Assembly (NCBI RefSeq): GCF_035582795.1 | Contig: NC_134367.1 | Coordinates: 53,041,562 to 53,105,561, forward strand | Direction: 5' to 3' | From: Mycteria americana | Lineage: Eukaryota; Chordata; Aves; Ciconiiformes; Ciconiidae | Length of the DNA: 64,000 nt | Shown: one piece after another, positions 24,301 to 39,300 of the stretch | Layout of the letters: the number at the start of each line of letters is the position of its first letter | Numbering within the stretch: position 1 is the stretch's first letter | Notes under the pieces: model-generated | What the model was told of the DNA's origin: nothing | Databases searched by the model: none | Seen by the model: only the letters and a program-made list of their open reading frames with translations | Program-made: the position numbers and the translations under genes

Positions 24301-27300
24301 ACCAAGAGCCTTTTCTTTTTAACCCCCCCACTACACAGCTTAAAATAAACAGGCAAGGAATTTTATTTTAAATGAATTCTTCACTAAACTAGATCTATGT
24401 AAGTGAGCTATTTAGCAGACACATCAGTGTGCCTCACTCATCTTGGAGTAATACTTACTTCCAGTTACAGTGAACTGGATCAAGAATGGTCTGCTAGAGA
24501 ACTTACATGGGGCTGAGGTCTTTTTATGGGGTTTTTAGGGGCTGAAAGATAGTAGTTAAGATGGAAAGTGCAAGTCCTTGTAACGCTGTGCAAGATCTTC
24601 AATTTATCTTTCAAATGGCTCATACCAGAAAAACAGACGAAGTCTCAGACAACTCACAAGGACTAGAAACTCTGAGAAAGGACAAATATACAATGAAATA
24701 ACAGAATACTATAATTTCATTCAGGAAGAAACGTACGAGTATTTTACCTTGGAAACAGCAGGACAGGAATCCCTTCGGACTGTCTCTATGCCTTTTGCGT
24801 CAAATACTGGGTCCTTCTGGTCCAGTGTTTCATACATGTAACCCACGTACCTCTTTTTAGTTTGCAGGACACATGGCAAGTAGACCTGGAATGTTTAGAA
24901 AGAAGATGCCCAATCTGGCATGTGTTGGGAATATAAGGTGGCTCTGAACATAAAGGGTTTCCTAAGGAATACTTTGCTTTGTTGTTGTTTTACTTTTTTT
25001 TTTTAAATCATTAAAACCAAGAAACTAGATCAAAGGACTGTTAAAGGATGGCTGAGGAAGCTGGGATTCAGTGGTGTTCCATTCTTAAATCACTTTATAT
25101 TTCATCTAGCTGTAAAGGCTAAGCAACCTGAAGCTCAGATGAAAAGTGACACACGGTATAATTTGTTTTGAGTACCCTTACTTTTCTGGATTGCATCTGT
25201 CAGCATTTTTAATGTAACTATTATCTCTCTTAAAAAGACAACTTGATTTTAAACATCAGGGAAGAAAACTTTCCCAGCAAAAGCAGTGGCTTTGAACTTT
25301 TTATTTTCAAACTTCATCTAATTATGAGGTGCTTAAAATCAGTTACTATCTTGATTTGGGGAAAGCATGCTTTTTAAATGCCTACGCTTGGAGAACAGTT
25401 TCCTCATGAATGGATTTTTAGGGTCTCTTCTGCTTGTTTTCTCTAACCTCTTAATTCATTCTTGATTGTGTCAGTATTCCTTGACCAATTTTAAAAGAAA
25501 GGACGGGGAACAATTTCCTCCCAGTATTACTAGGATAATGCCACGTCTTCTTGGCTCTCATGGAAGAGGGAGCAGCGAGTTTAGATTGCCTCAGGCTGAA
25601 GAAGGTCCTGCACATAGGTGTCCCATTTCTTGAACAGATGCTTCAGCTTTGAGGTATTTTCCTCTTCCTGTGCTAGGAAGCTACTCTAGGAAAGTACTCA
25701 ATATTTTGACTCATGGGTGAATAAGGGCACTTGAAGTGAAGCACTCGGACACCTTCTCAAGTATATCCTTGCACCTAGTATTTTTTTCTAGCTAATCACT
25801 CCTCCAGCTTAATGACACAGAATTGCCTCAAAGTGGGAAGGGTCTCTACATTAGTCAGTGAGGAGAAGTTGCCGTGCCTTCCACAGGTATCCTGACTTTT
25901 CTTGCTAATGTTTTCCTACTGCATTTTCCATGAAAAATAGCAATTTGCTTACAAATTCTGATCGAACCTGTTGAGTCAGGTATGTACTTTGACAATATCT
26001 AGAGCACCTGAACTGTTTGCTAATGAGTTTCCAATGATAAACTTCGACCAAAATTAGTATCACATTGCCTTGCTCTTCTATAAAAGGCTTACTGTCATTA
26101 ATACTTCTTCCAAAAGCCTACTGAAGCAATTTTTATGATTTTTCATTTTATATGTATATGTATCCCATGGACATATCCTGAAGTGTGCTAAGGCTGCCTG
26201 AAGAATAAATATCAGGCTTGTAATTAATGCACTGGAATCACTTCAAGGGAGGGTGTACATTTTTACTACCACGTTGCACACATTGGTTTGATTGTATGTA
26301 TATAATACAAAACTGAGGGAGACATTTCCAAAAATTGATGAGACAGGAATTTCAATTTGCCTGGTGCTGCCTGTGCAACAGGCCACCAGGCATCCTAATG
26401 TGAAAGTAGGAATATTTCTTTTTGTTGTTCATGCTGCAGTGCTCCCCTGACAAGGTCCCTGAGGCATTAAGGAGCTTGCAATACACCTGCAGAAACAGTT
26501 ACAGCGCACAACTGTTGTGTATCCTTATGCTATGTTAGTGTCCAGAAAAATCTTTTATCTTCACTTTTTTTTTTTAGGATAACAATGTTTTCACCCAACA
26601 CACTTGAAGCAAAGTATTTTCCTTTTACCTTTTCAAACTTCAGTTTAACAGGTTTGGGGTTTGTTGCTGTTACAGCTTCAGCAATTTCTTGACCAATCTT
26701 AAAAGACTGCTCCTTCGTGGCTCCTTTCAAGAGTACAAACATGCTACGAGAAATCACACATAGGAAATAAGCACAAATCTGTTCAACATATTTCCTGAAA
26801 CTTATAAGCTATAGTTTTATGGTGGCAAGGCAGGGGATGTTGTTATCAATTCTGTTCCCTTCCCTCAGCTAGAAAAGCCAAAAACCTGAGAAACTTCAGT
26901 GTTCAGTATGAGATCAGGAGTGCCAAAGGCACGATGAACGCTGTGACTCTCTGGTGAGGCAGGGAGCGTGACTGCTCCCAGGCACTGCAAAACTTGAGTT
27001 CCCAGGAGAGAACTGTATAGAGCTCTGGGTACGCCCTTTTTTCCCCACTATGGGCAGCAATAAGATTTTACTTCCTTTCTCCAACAATTTTTTTTTTTGT
27101 GAAGTTATTATGAATTTAGTATCTTTGAAATGCCAAGTCTTTCATAAAATCTGGCTGAAATCAGTCATTGCATTCACAAGTTATTAAGGAAGGACAGCGA
27201 GACAAGCTTTGTGTCCCATGGCTGAAAAATTATCCAAGTCTAACACCAGAGATGGATGCACCTAGGACATAGCTATTATTTAGATGAAAGATTGACTGAG

Positions 27301-30300
27301 AAAGGGGAGATATTTATATGATGTATTTCATGCAGCCTAATCATAGCTTTGTATGCTCTGGTGGCTGCTTCTGAATTGTATCCACTTTTGAAGCTTACAA
27401 TAGTGCCTTCCTCTAAGTATCGTGCAATGCCTACTATATTATAAATACTCTATTTTTCAAAATAAAAATGGCATCAGAAACAGGCACAAAAATACTCATT
27501 TGATACTTAGACTTATATTAATTCACATCTGAAAAAATGTTTCCCCCCTCTTTCTGTTCCACATAATTTTCAAAAAAAAAAAAAAAAAGGAAACCCTCAA
27601 AGTGCTTTCTTAAGAGTCCTAAAAGAAACTCCAAGAAAAAAAAGTATTATTTATTTTGCATATTCTGCAAGACAGTAAGCAACATCCCAAAGAAGGTCCA
27701 AATACTCTTTTCAGTATCATAAATTCCCCTTGTTGAGACAAAAGAAAAGTGTATCTATGAAGAACTATTATGATTTTAAAACACGGTAAGAAGCAGACCA
27801 TTAATTACCTGTCAGTATCACCATACACAACGTGAGCACCCCATTTTTTTGTATCGTTCACCAGTTTTATAGCACGCTCCAATGTTTCTCTGGCTTTGTG
27901 GACAATGCTATCCCCAACCTGCAAAGTTAAAGATAAATTGAGAATCTTTATTCTACTGGTAAACTCAATACTAGCTCTTGGTAAACAGTCTAACCTTGCC
28001 TGATCTGTTTATGAAAATTACTGTATTGAGACAATATATTTTATTTCATGGTTTAAATGCATATAATAAATAAAAAGGTTGCTTACATTACCCCAAAATA
28101 GCAAGAATTAAATGAAGAGCGATCAAAAATTATTAAGAATTAAAATAAAGGAAAATTTGGTTTAAACTTCTTTAGGCATATTAAAAGTGTAAGGAGCAAC
28201 ACAAGATCGCTTAGGATCATTTTCTCTAGTTTTTGGATTCTGCTGATTCCTCCTTTTATGAAAACTATAAACAGCTACAATGTTTTATTTTATTTCCACT
28301 ATTAGAACTGTAATCCAATCTACTTTTGGAGAGAGTTCTACAGAAATGCCATCTCCAAATGGTCTTTTATGGGAAGAAGAAAAATAAGACTTTTTTTTTT
28401 TTTTCCAAAAAAAAAAAAAGGATCACAAATCCCAAGTTGCTGATTTTCAGTACTACAAATAAAACCAGCTTTTATGAAGGTATTTAGATTAAATATGTTT
28501 CAAATAATAATACTGTGTTATCTGACTATATTTTATTAATAGTTTCTTTCCCAGTTTTTCTGCATTTTCCTCTGCAACCCTTACCTCAGTGCATGGCATT
28601 CTTCCAGAAAAATTAGCAGCAGTATAACCAAATGTAAAATTAGCTATATATTTAAGACCTAGCTGACGAGCTTCGAGCATTCGAGTTATAGCCTTGTCAT
28701 GCTTGTAAGCCTTCATTGACTGTTTCACCATTATCCTAGTCTTCAAGATTTCTTCTAGCATTCTTGGCAGCACACCCTTTCTTACTGAAGGCTGCCATAA
28801 AGGGAACAAAGAAAAAAGATATGTTAGAAAGCCCAACCTAAACAGTTAGGAGTAAAAGCAAAACCCAGAACTGTTAGATAATCACTGTTAAGAAGACTAA
28901 TTAATTAGCAAGATGCCCTAGGCATCAACAGTTTGGCTCTTCCCACAAATATTACAAGCAACCTAAAATACAGGCAAAGCTCTTAAGGGCAGTGTAAATA
29001 GCTTTTTGTTCTTTGTTTTCATCAGCCCTGCTAACGCAGTGTTTAGATAACCTTATTAACTAAAATGGGACTTGAATATTTAACTGTTAATTCTCAAAAT
29101 GTTAAATGTTAATGGAATATTATCTTTTAAAAATTCTGCAAATATTCTTTACTTAAAGTTTGTGGTTTACATTAAATATATGTATGCTGGTGATTGGCTA
29201 ATTATTTGTAAGAGCTCCAGGCCATATTTATTAATTCATTACAAGTCAGCCAGCAGTACACATAATATAAAATGAGAACAATAGAAAGAAATCAGGGAGT
29301 TTCATCTCCCGAACCATGACTTTTTCTAGGCAAGCATTCTGCTATACGGGCAGGAGGAGAATGAAGCGTTACACACAGATAATTACTGTTTGATCCCCAA
29401 ACTGCACAAGTAAAATACAGTTTAATTATAGATGAAATAAGCCTTCAGTATAACTGAAAGCATAAAGATGACATTTTATTTCCTGAACTGCCAGAAGTTC
29501 AGCACTCTGACAAATACCAAAAAACATTGGGAAATGAGAGACTGAATTTCCCCCCTTCTGTCTGCTCTTAATGCAGCAAAATATAAACTACAATATCAAT
29601 TTGATCTTAAGCTAGTCAGCCAACAGGAAGTGAAAATGCCTGTCACAGAGCACTAATATCATTACCTTGACAAAAGCTACTCCGCTGGGTGACACTGTGA
29701 TATCATGCCTAATCTGGTAAAGTAAGTCAGGAGGTACTCTGAGAGATGTACAGCCAAATTTGAATGCATCATATCTAATAAAGAGAAAAATTAAATATGA
29801 AGACAATTAATTCATTTACAGCCTGATCAAGCAAAAGCATCAACTCACATTAAAATGCTGATGATGCCAGCAAAGATAGAATCACAATTATAATCTCAGG
29901 TATAAATAAACATACTATCATTTAAAATTTCTTAGCTACATGAAAAAGGCTCTAGGAATAAAGCAGTAATAAATGGCTAAATTCCAACATATCCATAATT
30001 TATCAATTCTGTTCTGTGTTAATGCATTATTTCCAAATGCTGAGTTAGTGGAGGCATGTACTCATACTGTAATCCCCTATGGAAACCATGCATGTTTACC
30101 AAGTAACACATTGCATTTATTTTCTTCCTACAAATTCAGAATTTCAAATCAGGAACTTGAAAACCTGATGGTGATACCTAGCAATCATCACATGCATCTT
30201 CCCATTCTTCCAAATATTGTTTTATAGAGGTAATTGTAATGAGCAATGAAATTCTTTTTTCCAATTCACAGAATTACTGTTAAGCTCAGTAAGAGATGCT

Positions 30301-33300
30301 ACACAGAATAACTCATTGTATCTTTTCATTTTGAATAGTTAAGACCAGAGAGAACTACAACTGTTAAAAGAGAACAACAATTTATTTAACATACAGCCGA
30401 ATAATACTAGTTCAGTTTTGAAAATAGGTAGTGGATTTATATAACATTTTAACTTACTCTGAAGCAATATTAAAAACTAGCATCACCACAATAATGGAAC
30501 AGGTGTACACACATGCACATACAGAGTTAATTTTTTTTTTTTTTTAACAGAACGGAGTCTAATTCTCTATTTAATTAAAAATACATATTGATGTGTATAC
30601 GTATATGTGAGTCTGTGTGTGTATACACAGACGTACACACCCACACAGTAGATCTTTATCATCTCTATTGTGTAACAGAAAATGGTGCTATTCATACATG
30701 CTCATTGTTTCCAATGACAACCAAGGGTTCTCAGTACCTTAGAAAACATGCTCAAGTCTCTACGGAATCAAAGTTTGTGAGAAGAGAGTAACAACTTACT
30801 TTCCTAAGTTTTCAACATGTCCCAGGCAGGTTGAAAAACAGTAGTTGTATGCTATCACAATGGAAGGATATAACGACTGGAAATCTAATACAAGAACAGC
30901 ATTGCTGTAGAAGCGGGATTCTGGCTCCATTATTAAGGGAACGCATTGCAGAGCTTTCATTTGAGCTCGCTGCTGGATACTGGGTGTCACAGGAATATAA
31001 TTCATTGGCTTTGCAATACGCAGCATCATAGACTCCACACGATACTGCAAAACAGTTTGGATATAACCATTATAATTTCAAAAATGCAGAATAAATATGG
31101 GTGTATTAAAACTGTAAATGCCACTTATGTTTCCTGAATTTAAAGTACCAACAACTAGTTTTCCAAAATAGCTAGCCATACTCTTACTTTTAATGTATAT
31201 TTTCTATCACATATAGTGGAACTTTTCCACATGTTTCCTCACCATTTAGCCCTAATCATTGAAAATCAACTACTTCTAATTTTTATCTATGGAAAAAATA
31301 AACGTCCGGCTCAGGTTAAAAAAACAAATGTCCAACAGGCTGGAACAATATATATGGACGGCCATGCTACAGTGAGTGAATGAGCATTTGCTAGACTGTA
31401 TTTTTGTTAGGCTTGCAGAACATTGAAGAAAACAAAGTATAATATGCAGTTGATGACCATTTTCCATAGGAATCTGCACAGCAGTTTTATTTCAACATTT
31501 GGGAAAACAGAGAAATGACATGCAAATTGTATAAATTGATAATTGTGTCTCCCAGCTTTTGACCATGAGAAGTAACTAGAATGTACTTGGCAGCAAGAAA
31601 AGCAAGGGAAGAATCTAAGTCAGCCCATTTCAAAAGTCTGCTGCTTTGCACTGGGTATCATACTTTCTCCCTGATGATGCCACAAGTAGTACAGGAAGCA
31701 TAAAATAACAAAAAGTTTAAGAACTTTCACCTTGTTCAAGACGTAACAAAATGTCATATGTGGAGGTAGCAACATGAGGAAAAAAACCAGCCCTATTTAT
31801 TTATGTATTACTCAATGCTTTAGTAAGGCTTTAAAAGCACTAGTAGCCAGGTATTCACTGTGTCCATTCACAATTAAAAAAAAAAAAAAAGCTGAAAATT
31901 ACATACATGGGTGGCAAAGGACTGAAAATCCTAAAGTATCAAAGAACAATCCTATATAATCCTAAGATCCTGTGCTTTGTAAGCAACTAACTCACCATTC
32001 AAAAGCCCTCTGCCTGATGCACTACATATTCAGCCATTGCACTGAATGGGTTAGGTATAATCTAACTTTGATGTTATAAATGAACTTACAGAACCAATGG
32101 CTTTAACAAGACAGGCACCTTACAAACAGGTTGGGGTTTGAAAGTGTAGTTTTGCAGCAGCATGAGCTGCTGCTGCCCTGCACTAATTGCGTGCTACTTT
32201 GTGTCCAGTGATGACCTCAGATGTGTGATGAGGTGGTCAGGGACTGGATCTGGCAAGAGCTAGGTTCCCCCCCCCCCCCCCCCAGTTTTCAGCAAGTTCT
32301 TCAATCACCTGACTAATAATCCATATGCCTATGACCATCTCCTGTTAGATTTGTTTAGTCTACTATGGAATATTCAAGATAGCTTAATAAAATAAAAGAA
32401 AAAAAATCACCTTTAAAAAAGGTCTTGTAAAACTTAATAAGAGACACAAAAATATGGAAAAAAATAACTTAAAAAATCTGAAATCTGTTCTTAGTATTAT
32501 TCCATTTTAATATCTTTTTTGGTTAAGGAGAAAAGGAATATCTTCATAAAAGATAGTGATGGTTCTTCTGGGTGAAAAAGAATTGAGGTGACTGGGAATT
32601 ATTGCAACTGCCATTTTTGTGATCTACAAAGTTTCAATGGAAACAAAACATACATGCACAGAAGGAAAGAGAAAAGAACAGTCAAGATAGAAAATGCAGC
32701 ATGTTTCTGTTGCTCACTCCCACTCACAGCCATTTGAGAAAAAGACAGGCAGAACAGTATTTGCAGGCTGCAATCATGACAGTTTAAGCATATCTATGTT
32801 GGCAGTATGCCAGTCCCACCCTCCCTGTCCCTAACTGTGCATTTCTCTTCCCTTGCTCCAACAGCGTTACCTTTCCGATACCACGGTAAACCAGATCAGG
32901 GAGCTAAACTGGCAAATACCTATTGAATGCCACCATGGTTCTGCTGCTGGTGCTGCCCCCCCCAGAAATATAGCACCAGTACCAGCAAGATTGACAAGAA
33001 CCTGCACTGGGTCAAGAGATGACACAGGCAACTGCAGTCAAAGGAAAAAGGTAGCAACATTTTTAAATTGGGTTTAATTGTTAAGGAACAGCAGCTTTAG
33101 ACACGCCCATTTCGGGCTGGCTTAAGACAATGATGGACTGCTTAGGACATTAGTTTTTAAGTTGTCTTTTTGTCCACAGAAGCTGGCAAAATAATCAATC
33201 CTGGGCAGCTCTGCTACATGTCTATTAAAACAGAAAGCAGAAAGATGGTAGGAAGAATAATTACGGTAGGAAAGAAGATGACAACAGAAGAGCAGACACA

Positions 33301-36300
33301 TGTGAGAGAGAGTAGTTGTGTCTCGTTTCAGGTGCTGTTCAGGGCTCACGTGAAGCCACAAAAACAGTCTAGTTAGTCTACTCACTCAGAACCTGGGCAA
33401 GGAAAGCGTTTTGGTATTACTAGAGAGTGCTGGGGTCTCAAAGAAAGAGTAGTGTAAATCTCACTCTGCCTTGCTCCCTTTCCCTCTGACGCTAGTATCA
33501 AAATAACAGAACCACACACATCTTGCATGACACATGTACTTAATAAAGCCAGAGGCCTTCTTGTCTTATCATCAAATCTCACCAAGAGGTCTGCTTCACA
33601 GGAAATGTCACTTAGAACATATTTGATGCAGCTTTGTCTGCCCTAGAAGAAAATAATCTCATCTTTCTAAAACATGCTCAATTATATTTCTTAATGTTTT
33701 TAAAAGCATTCATTTTCAGACTCATCTAAGTGTGAAAAATACCAACTCAAAGGGAAAACTTAGTGCTCCCAAAGTCAATAGAAGAGACTCACTGGCGTGA
33801 TTACATTTGGGGCACTCTATTTTTAACAGCTATTTTTAATCTCTGAGACTAACCATTCAATCCATTATTACTGCTTTTGAATTGCCTTTCTTTACGTTTC
33901 AATTTCATGTTATGCAAAACAGTCTTCTGTGACCTTATGAAAATACATATACTGACTGAAAAGATACTGAAGGACTAAAACATTTTGTAAAGACTATTTC
34001 GCTTTTGTGAAGTGTAAGGAAAACTAAATCTTACCTGGGAGCCTCTTGTTAATACATGTAAGAACTGAATGCCAAAAAGTCTTGCCATTTCACTTGTTCT
34101 GTCAATCAAATCCAGTTTGTCTAACAACTGGAGATTCCCACGGACCCGGCTAACATAATGATCAACCATTTTCCATCTGTGAAAGTGAATACCTCATTAT
34201 AAACAATCAGGAGAACGCTGCTCTTTCTACTAAGAAAAATGTATTTTTATGATAGCTTGTTACAAACCAGCAAATAAAATTTCCCCTAGGACATTTTCAT
34301 ATGGTTCTTTCAAAAATGTGGCACACATAAACATACACTTATGTATTCTAAAGATATACACAGAATGTGTTACAGCAAACTACTGTTAACGCATATCTCA
34401 TTGACATACTATCCTGTTTTCCTTACTGCCCTAAAGGATTACTGAAACAGAAACTCGAGTTTCTCTTCATCTGTGTATATGGGGTTTTTCAACCCATATA
34501 AGTGGGCTTTTGTGGAAACATCCTTCTGTATTAAGAATACCTATCTCAGTTGAACATAAATTTATAATTTCAGCACTAAACCAAATTTCCACCTCGCTGA
34601 AAAGTATTTAACTTTTACAGAAATTATATGTATGTCACAAATGATGCTCAGATCAGTACTCAGTTTTATGAATTGCTCGTATCACACAATACCAAATCAC
34701 TCCAAGGAATAGTGAAAGCCAGTGTGATACGTGTCATATAAAGGTATTTTTAAGCAGCTATAGTTACTGTCTTAATGTCTTGCACACTGTTTTGTACTAT
34801 TTTTAAGCCTAGCTTGGCTGACGTGCACTGTGAAGTAAAACAGAAACCTGATAGTTCATTAAAAGTCCTTCTGATTAATAGTATATACAAAATAAAGACC
34901 CTACAGAACTTCAAAATAGTACATCTATTCAGATATGTTGAAACTGTAACTGCAAGTTTGTTTTGGTTTTGTGTACTTTAAACAGAAAAATACAGAAAGA
35001 TGAAATATTGAGGGCATAACTACACAACAGAACACAGCAGAACAGCAGAGTAAATAAGCTCATGTTGCTGCATACAGACTGTGCTAGTACCTGAGCTAAA
35101 TCAATTATTTCTTCCTATGCTGATTTTAGCTTATACCTATCCAACATTAAGAATCTGGCCTTAAAAAGAACAAACAGAATGGATTAATAGATCATTACCT
35201 GTAGACGTCTGCCTTATTATCAAACCAATCAGACAGAACTCGGAAAGTAAATAAAGGAAAACGTTGATGAAGAACATGAAAGCCCACGTTTTCAAAAGTG
35301 TAATTCATTAGATTCACCTAGAAAAACACAGAGGGCGTGTTAACATGCATGATGTCTTTCAACTAAATTTATTAACTTTTTATTAATACTCTTTGTTAAA
35401 AAGGTGAACAATTATACTTAGAGGTCCCTAACTATTTACAAGTCAGGAAACAATATCCCTCATCAATTGAAAAGAGTATGCAGAATTAAGTAGATCACAA
35501 AAATCAGGTCTGAATTTGGTCACAACAAGATTTGTAAAAACTGAACCATTTGAGTTTTAAATGTAAGGTCATAAACAGCAAAACAATGAGTAAGTCTGAC
35601 AGCTTAAAATAAGTTCAAGTACTTACTGTAGTAAAAGCACCATACTATACAAATTGCTAAAACAGGTAAGTTGTTCTCAAAACCCACAAAGAATTGAAAA
35701 GGAATATCATTAAGAAACATTACTGAAAGATAAGGGCTTCAGTATTTTACATTTTAGCGATATGCAAAATCCATTCTTACAAAGTGGCAGACTGCTCTGT
35801 TTGAAAAGGTGTACAAACAAAGAACAAAAAGTTACAGAAGTTACATGAAATTTTCAAAGCCTACAATACTTAAAAAACCCCAGTAAGTCAAATACATTAA
35901 CCTCTTAAGAAACCTTACCTCATTTCTCATCATTCTCCAAATATTTAAGATGATTCGCCCAACAATATTTATTTCACTCATTGTATCCGATCCATATTCA
36001 TCCAGCTCAGCTGCAAATCTGTTCTCTTTCTTTTCATCTAAAGACATTAAAAGAGAACATATTTAGACAAGTTCTAGGACAGTCAAGACCAGATCAAGCT
36101 ATCCCTCTTCCAATTTGAGCTCTCTAGAAAAACAGGAATTCATAAAGACTGTTCCTGATTGCACAAGATTATTTATTTACCAGTCTTCCACACAATCTCT
36201 AAATACAACACCCCCCTCCATTTTTTCTGCTCTTGCACATCCCTCTGAAGATAACTCGTACTTTGGTTTCATTGAAATGGTGTCCATGGCAATATATTCT

Positions 36301-39300
36301 CCATAGCGAATATATTGGTTAAGCAATGCTGAATGTTACTTGAAAGCTAGCTGCACACACATTAGTGCACAACATAAAAAACCAAAACAAAACAACACAC
36401 CACCATGTGATTTCTGCCCTGAAGAGTTTATAACTCAAGGCTTTATTTGTAACGATCTTCACAGTCACGGGAGAGAAAACTCAGCACCTTTCATACAGTA
36501 AAAGCAAACCCACCGCAGTGGGAGCAGGTAGACATGAGTTCTGGATAGCACGAACAGAGAGAGAATGAAATAGGAAGGAACAAATGCAGAGGCAGAAGTA
36601 ACACTGAATCTTTCTGTAAGACAGTGGTGACTACAGTACAGGAAAGATATCCTCTTTTGCCATCCTTGATTTTTTTCATGCTTTCAAATACTACAACATA
36701 AGAGAAGACAGTCTTTTTGGTATACGTTTCTTGAAACTGTCTTTTTTCAGTCAACCTAAGGCTACAGTTTTGGTATTCTTTCCTGAGTTTACATAGATGT
36801 TTTTTAAAATGTACAACACAGGTTAAAATTCAATATGAAAACACACTGTATTATTTGATCCTCCAGTCTTCTTGTTCCTTCTTATTAATTTAATGGAAGA
36901 GAAAGCACTTCGAGGCAATTTTCCCACAATTCTAAATCCATACCCATTTTTCAACTGTTGATTGTGTACTCGGCCGCTACTCATTTATCAGATATCCCTG
37001 TACAGTACCCCACTAATAAAAAGCAGAACATCTTGGACAGCGCGTATAGAAGCGTGGATACACAATGCTTTGCAATAATGATCAGAACTGAGCAATTAGT
37101 TCCTCAGACAGCCATGAAGCACATTACCCTTGAAGACAGAAGTAAAAATTGCCTGAAATTTTGCAGAACTGCTGTGAAACAACATAATACAGACTAACTT
37201 CGCATGTTGATCTTTCATGTGTATCATATCAATCCAAATATGGTTAAGAAAAGCTATTTGTCATTTATTGACCTTATCAATAAATCACAGAGCCTTGACA
37301 AAATTTAGCAGACCTTTCATACACTTTATCGAAATGCATACCAAGTTTTTAACCTCCTTATTGTTTCACATTTTCAAGGAGGAAAGATAGCAATTTCTCT
37401 TTTCATGTTTGGATGGAAAAAAAGCCCCACAAGCAGCAATGTTTTTTCTTCTGCCTTTCTTCATTTCCACATGCTGGATGTCCTGCGAAAGTGAAGAACT
37501 TGTATTTTCCCCTCCTCAATTTTTTTTTTATTGGAAGCAGAAACTATCAGTTAGTTCTACTTTCTGCAGTGTCATTCTAGTTCTCTTTTGACTTGTTTAG
37601 GAGATTCCCTATGTTTCTTAAGTTCGCTTCATGTCTTGCTGTTGAAGACAGGCAACAAAGTATACTGCGGTCACAAAAGAGACCCACTGCCCTGATGAAC
37701 AAGAGACTCTGCATGTGATGAGCATCGCAAAATTACAAAAACCTGTAGTGCTCTACAACTGGTGTGGGGAATCTATCACCAGAACCACACGAGCCTCTTT
37801 GGAAACAAAGTTGTTAAGAAGCAGAACTGGACATTTTTCCTATCTTTCAGTTGTGTGAGATGAAATAAAAAGAAGTCTCCTCTCATCCTCTGTTACCCAC
37901 TCCCTAACTTTGAGCTGTGATGCAAAGGAGGAAACAGGAGGCTACAGTGCACACACAAAAAATGCCACTACGCACAGGCACAGTACTCACTTCTCTTGTG
38001 GTGTGTCCTAATGACTTATGAATAGTTCACTTGTAAATGGCAGAGGCAGCACCAGACTCAGCCAATAAAGCAAAACCAGAGAGAAGTCCAGCTTTCTTTT
38101 TGTTAAGTTGAAATCACAGGAAAGGGAAGGAAAAGTACCTTCCATCTTTATTTCAATAGGAGGAAAGAGGAGCATACTGCTTGAAGGAGCACTTCCTGTT
38201 CTGAAAATACAGCATGTGAAGAAGGGAGGGAAATATAAAGCATAGGGGTTGGAAAAGCAGAAGGAACATAGATGGGGTCAAAACCATGGACAAGGAGGCC
38301 ACAAAGCAACAGAGAACACAACACTTGTACGTTTATGGTCATGCATGCTAGCCCACGCTTATGGCATGACATTTTTGGGAGGAGCTCATCAATGTGAACA
38401 TTTCCTTATCTTTGCCCTGCAGTTCAATCAAAAAAGAATAATTACTTACCTTACAATAACACTAGTTCTTAGAACCATTTTAAGTGTTATGTATTCCACT
38501 GCTGGGTGTGCATCTACCACCTGGCACAAGAACACCTGTACTATGAATACCAGTGCCGTGGAGATCATGCCTATGTCCCGCATGCCCACGCGAACTTCAT
38601 GTCCAAAGATGTTAAGGGCTACAACCCCAGTTTCCTTCACTAGAACTGAACCCATGTTGTGTGGGACTTCATAGTTGTAGGGAAGGAAGCCTGACCGTGA
38701 AATACATAGGGACATCACCATTAAGAACCATACAGTTCCCAGAGAAGTGACCTTTCTTCTTTGAGGAACTCTTCATGTGTATCCCAATTTCAGTAACTTG
38801 AACAACAGCTTATGTCACGAAGACGGGTACTAATTGAGAGCGTTGCTGAGGTAACTGTTGATTCTGCACAAACTACAGTGCAGACACAGCTGTCCTGCAA
38901 GACAAGAGCTGTGACTCAGCCTTTGAGAACAAAAGCAGAGACACATTAGTTACCCGTCTCAAACTGAAGAGATCGTTCAGCTGTACTTCTACAGTAGAGC
39001 AGTAAACCTGTGATCTTTGGAGGTTTAAGAAACCTTTGACTGCAATACTTACCATTTCTCTTACCAAAGACATTGCAAATCTTGAATTGTAAGGGGTCAA
39101 AAGTTTTTCTGAACATCCTTCAATACCTCTGAAGACTGTACCCAGAGGCATTATTATTGCAACCAGTGTATCATCTCAGTTTGAGTCATCAGGGAAATTT
39201 AATAACAAGGTTCATGCAATCAGTTATTATTCCTGAAGAACAAATTTGAGACCTTTGTGCTGAAGAAGGAAACTGGCGATCTTTGATGGCCAAGCCATAT

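Noticed and set aside
38249-38674. Plus-strand open frame of 141 codons
   Set aside because: It overlaps the foldback repeat and has no protein family resemblance.
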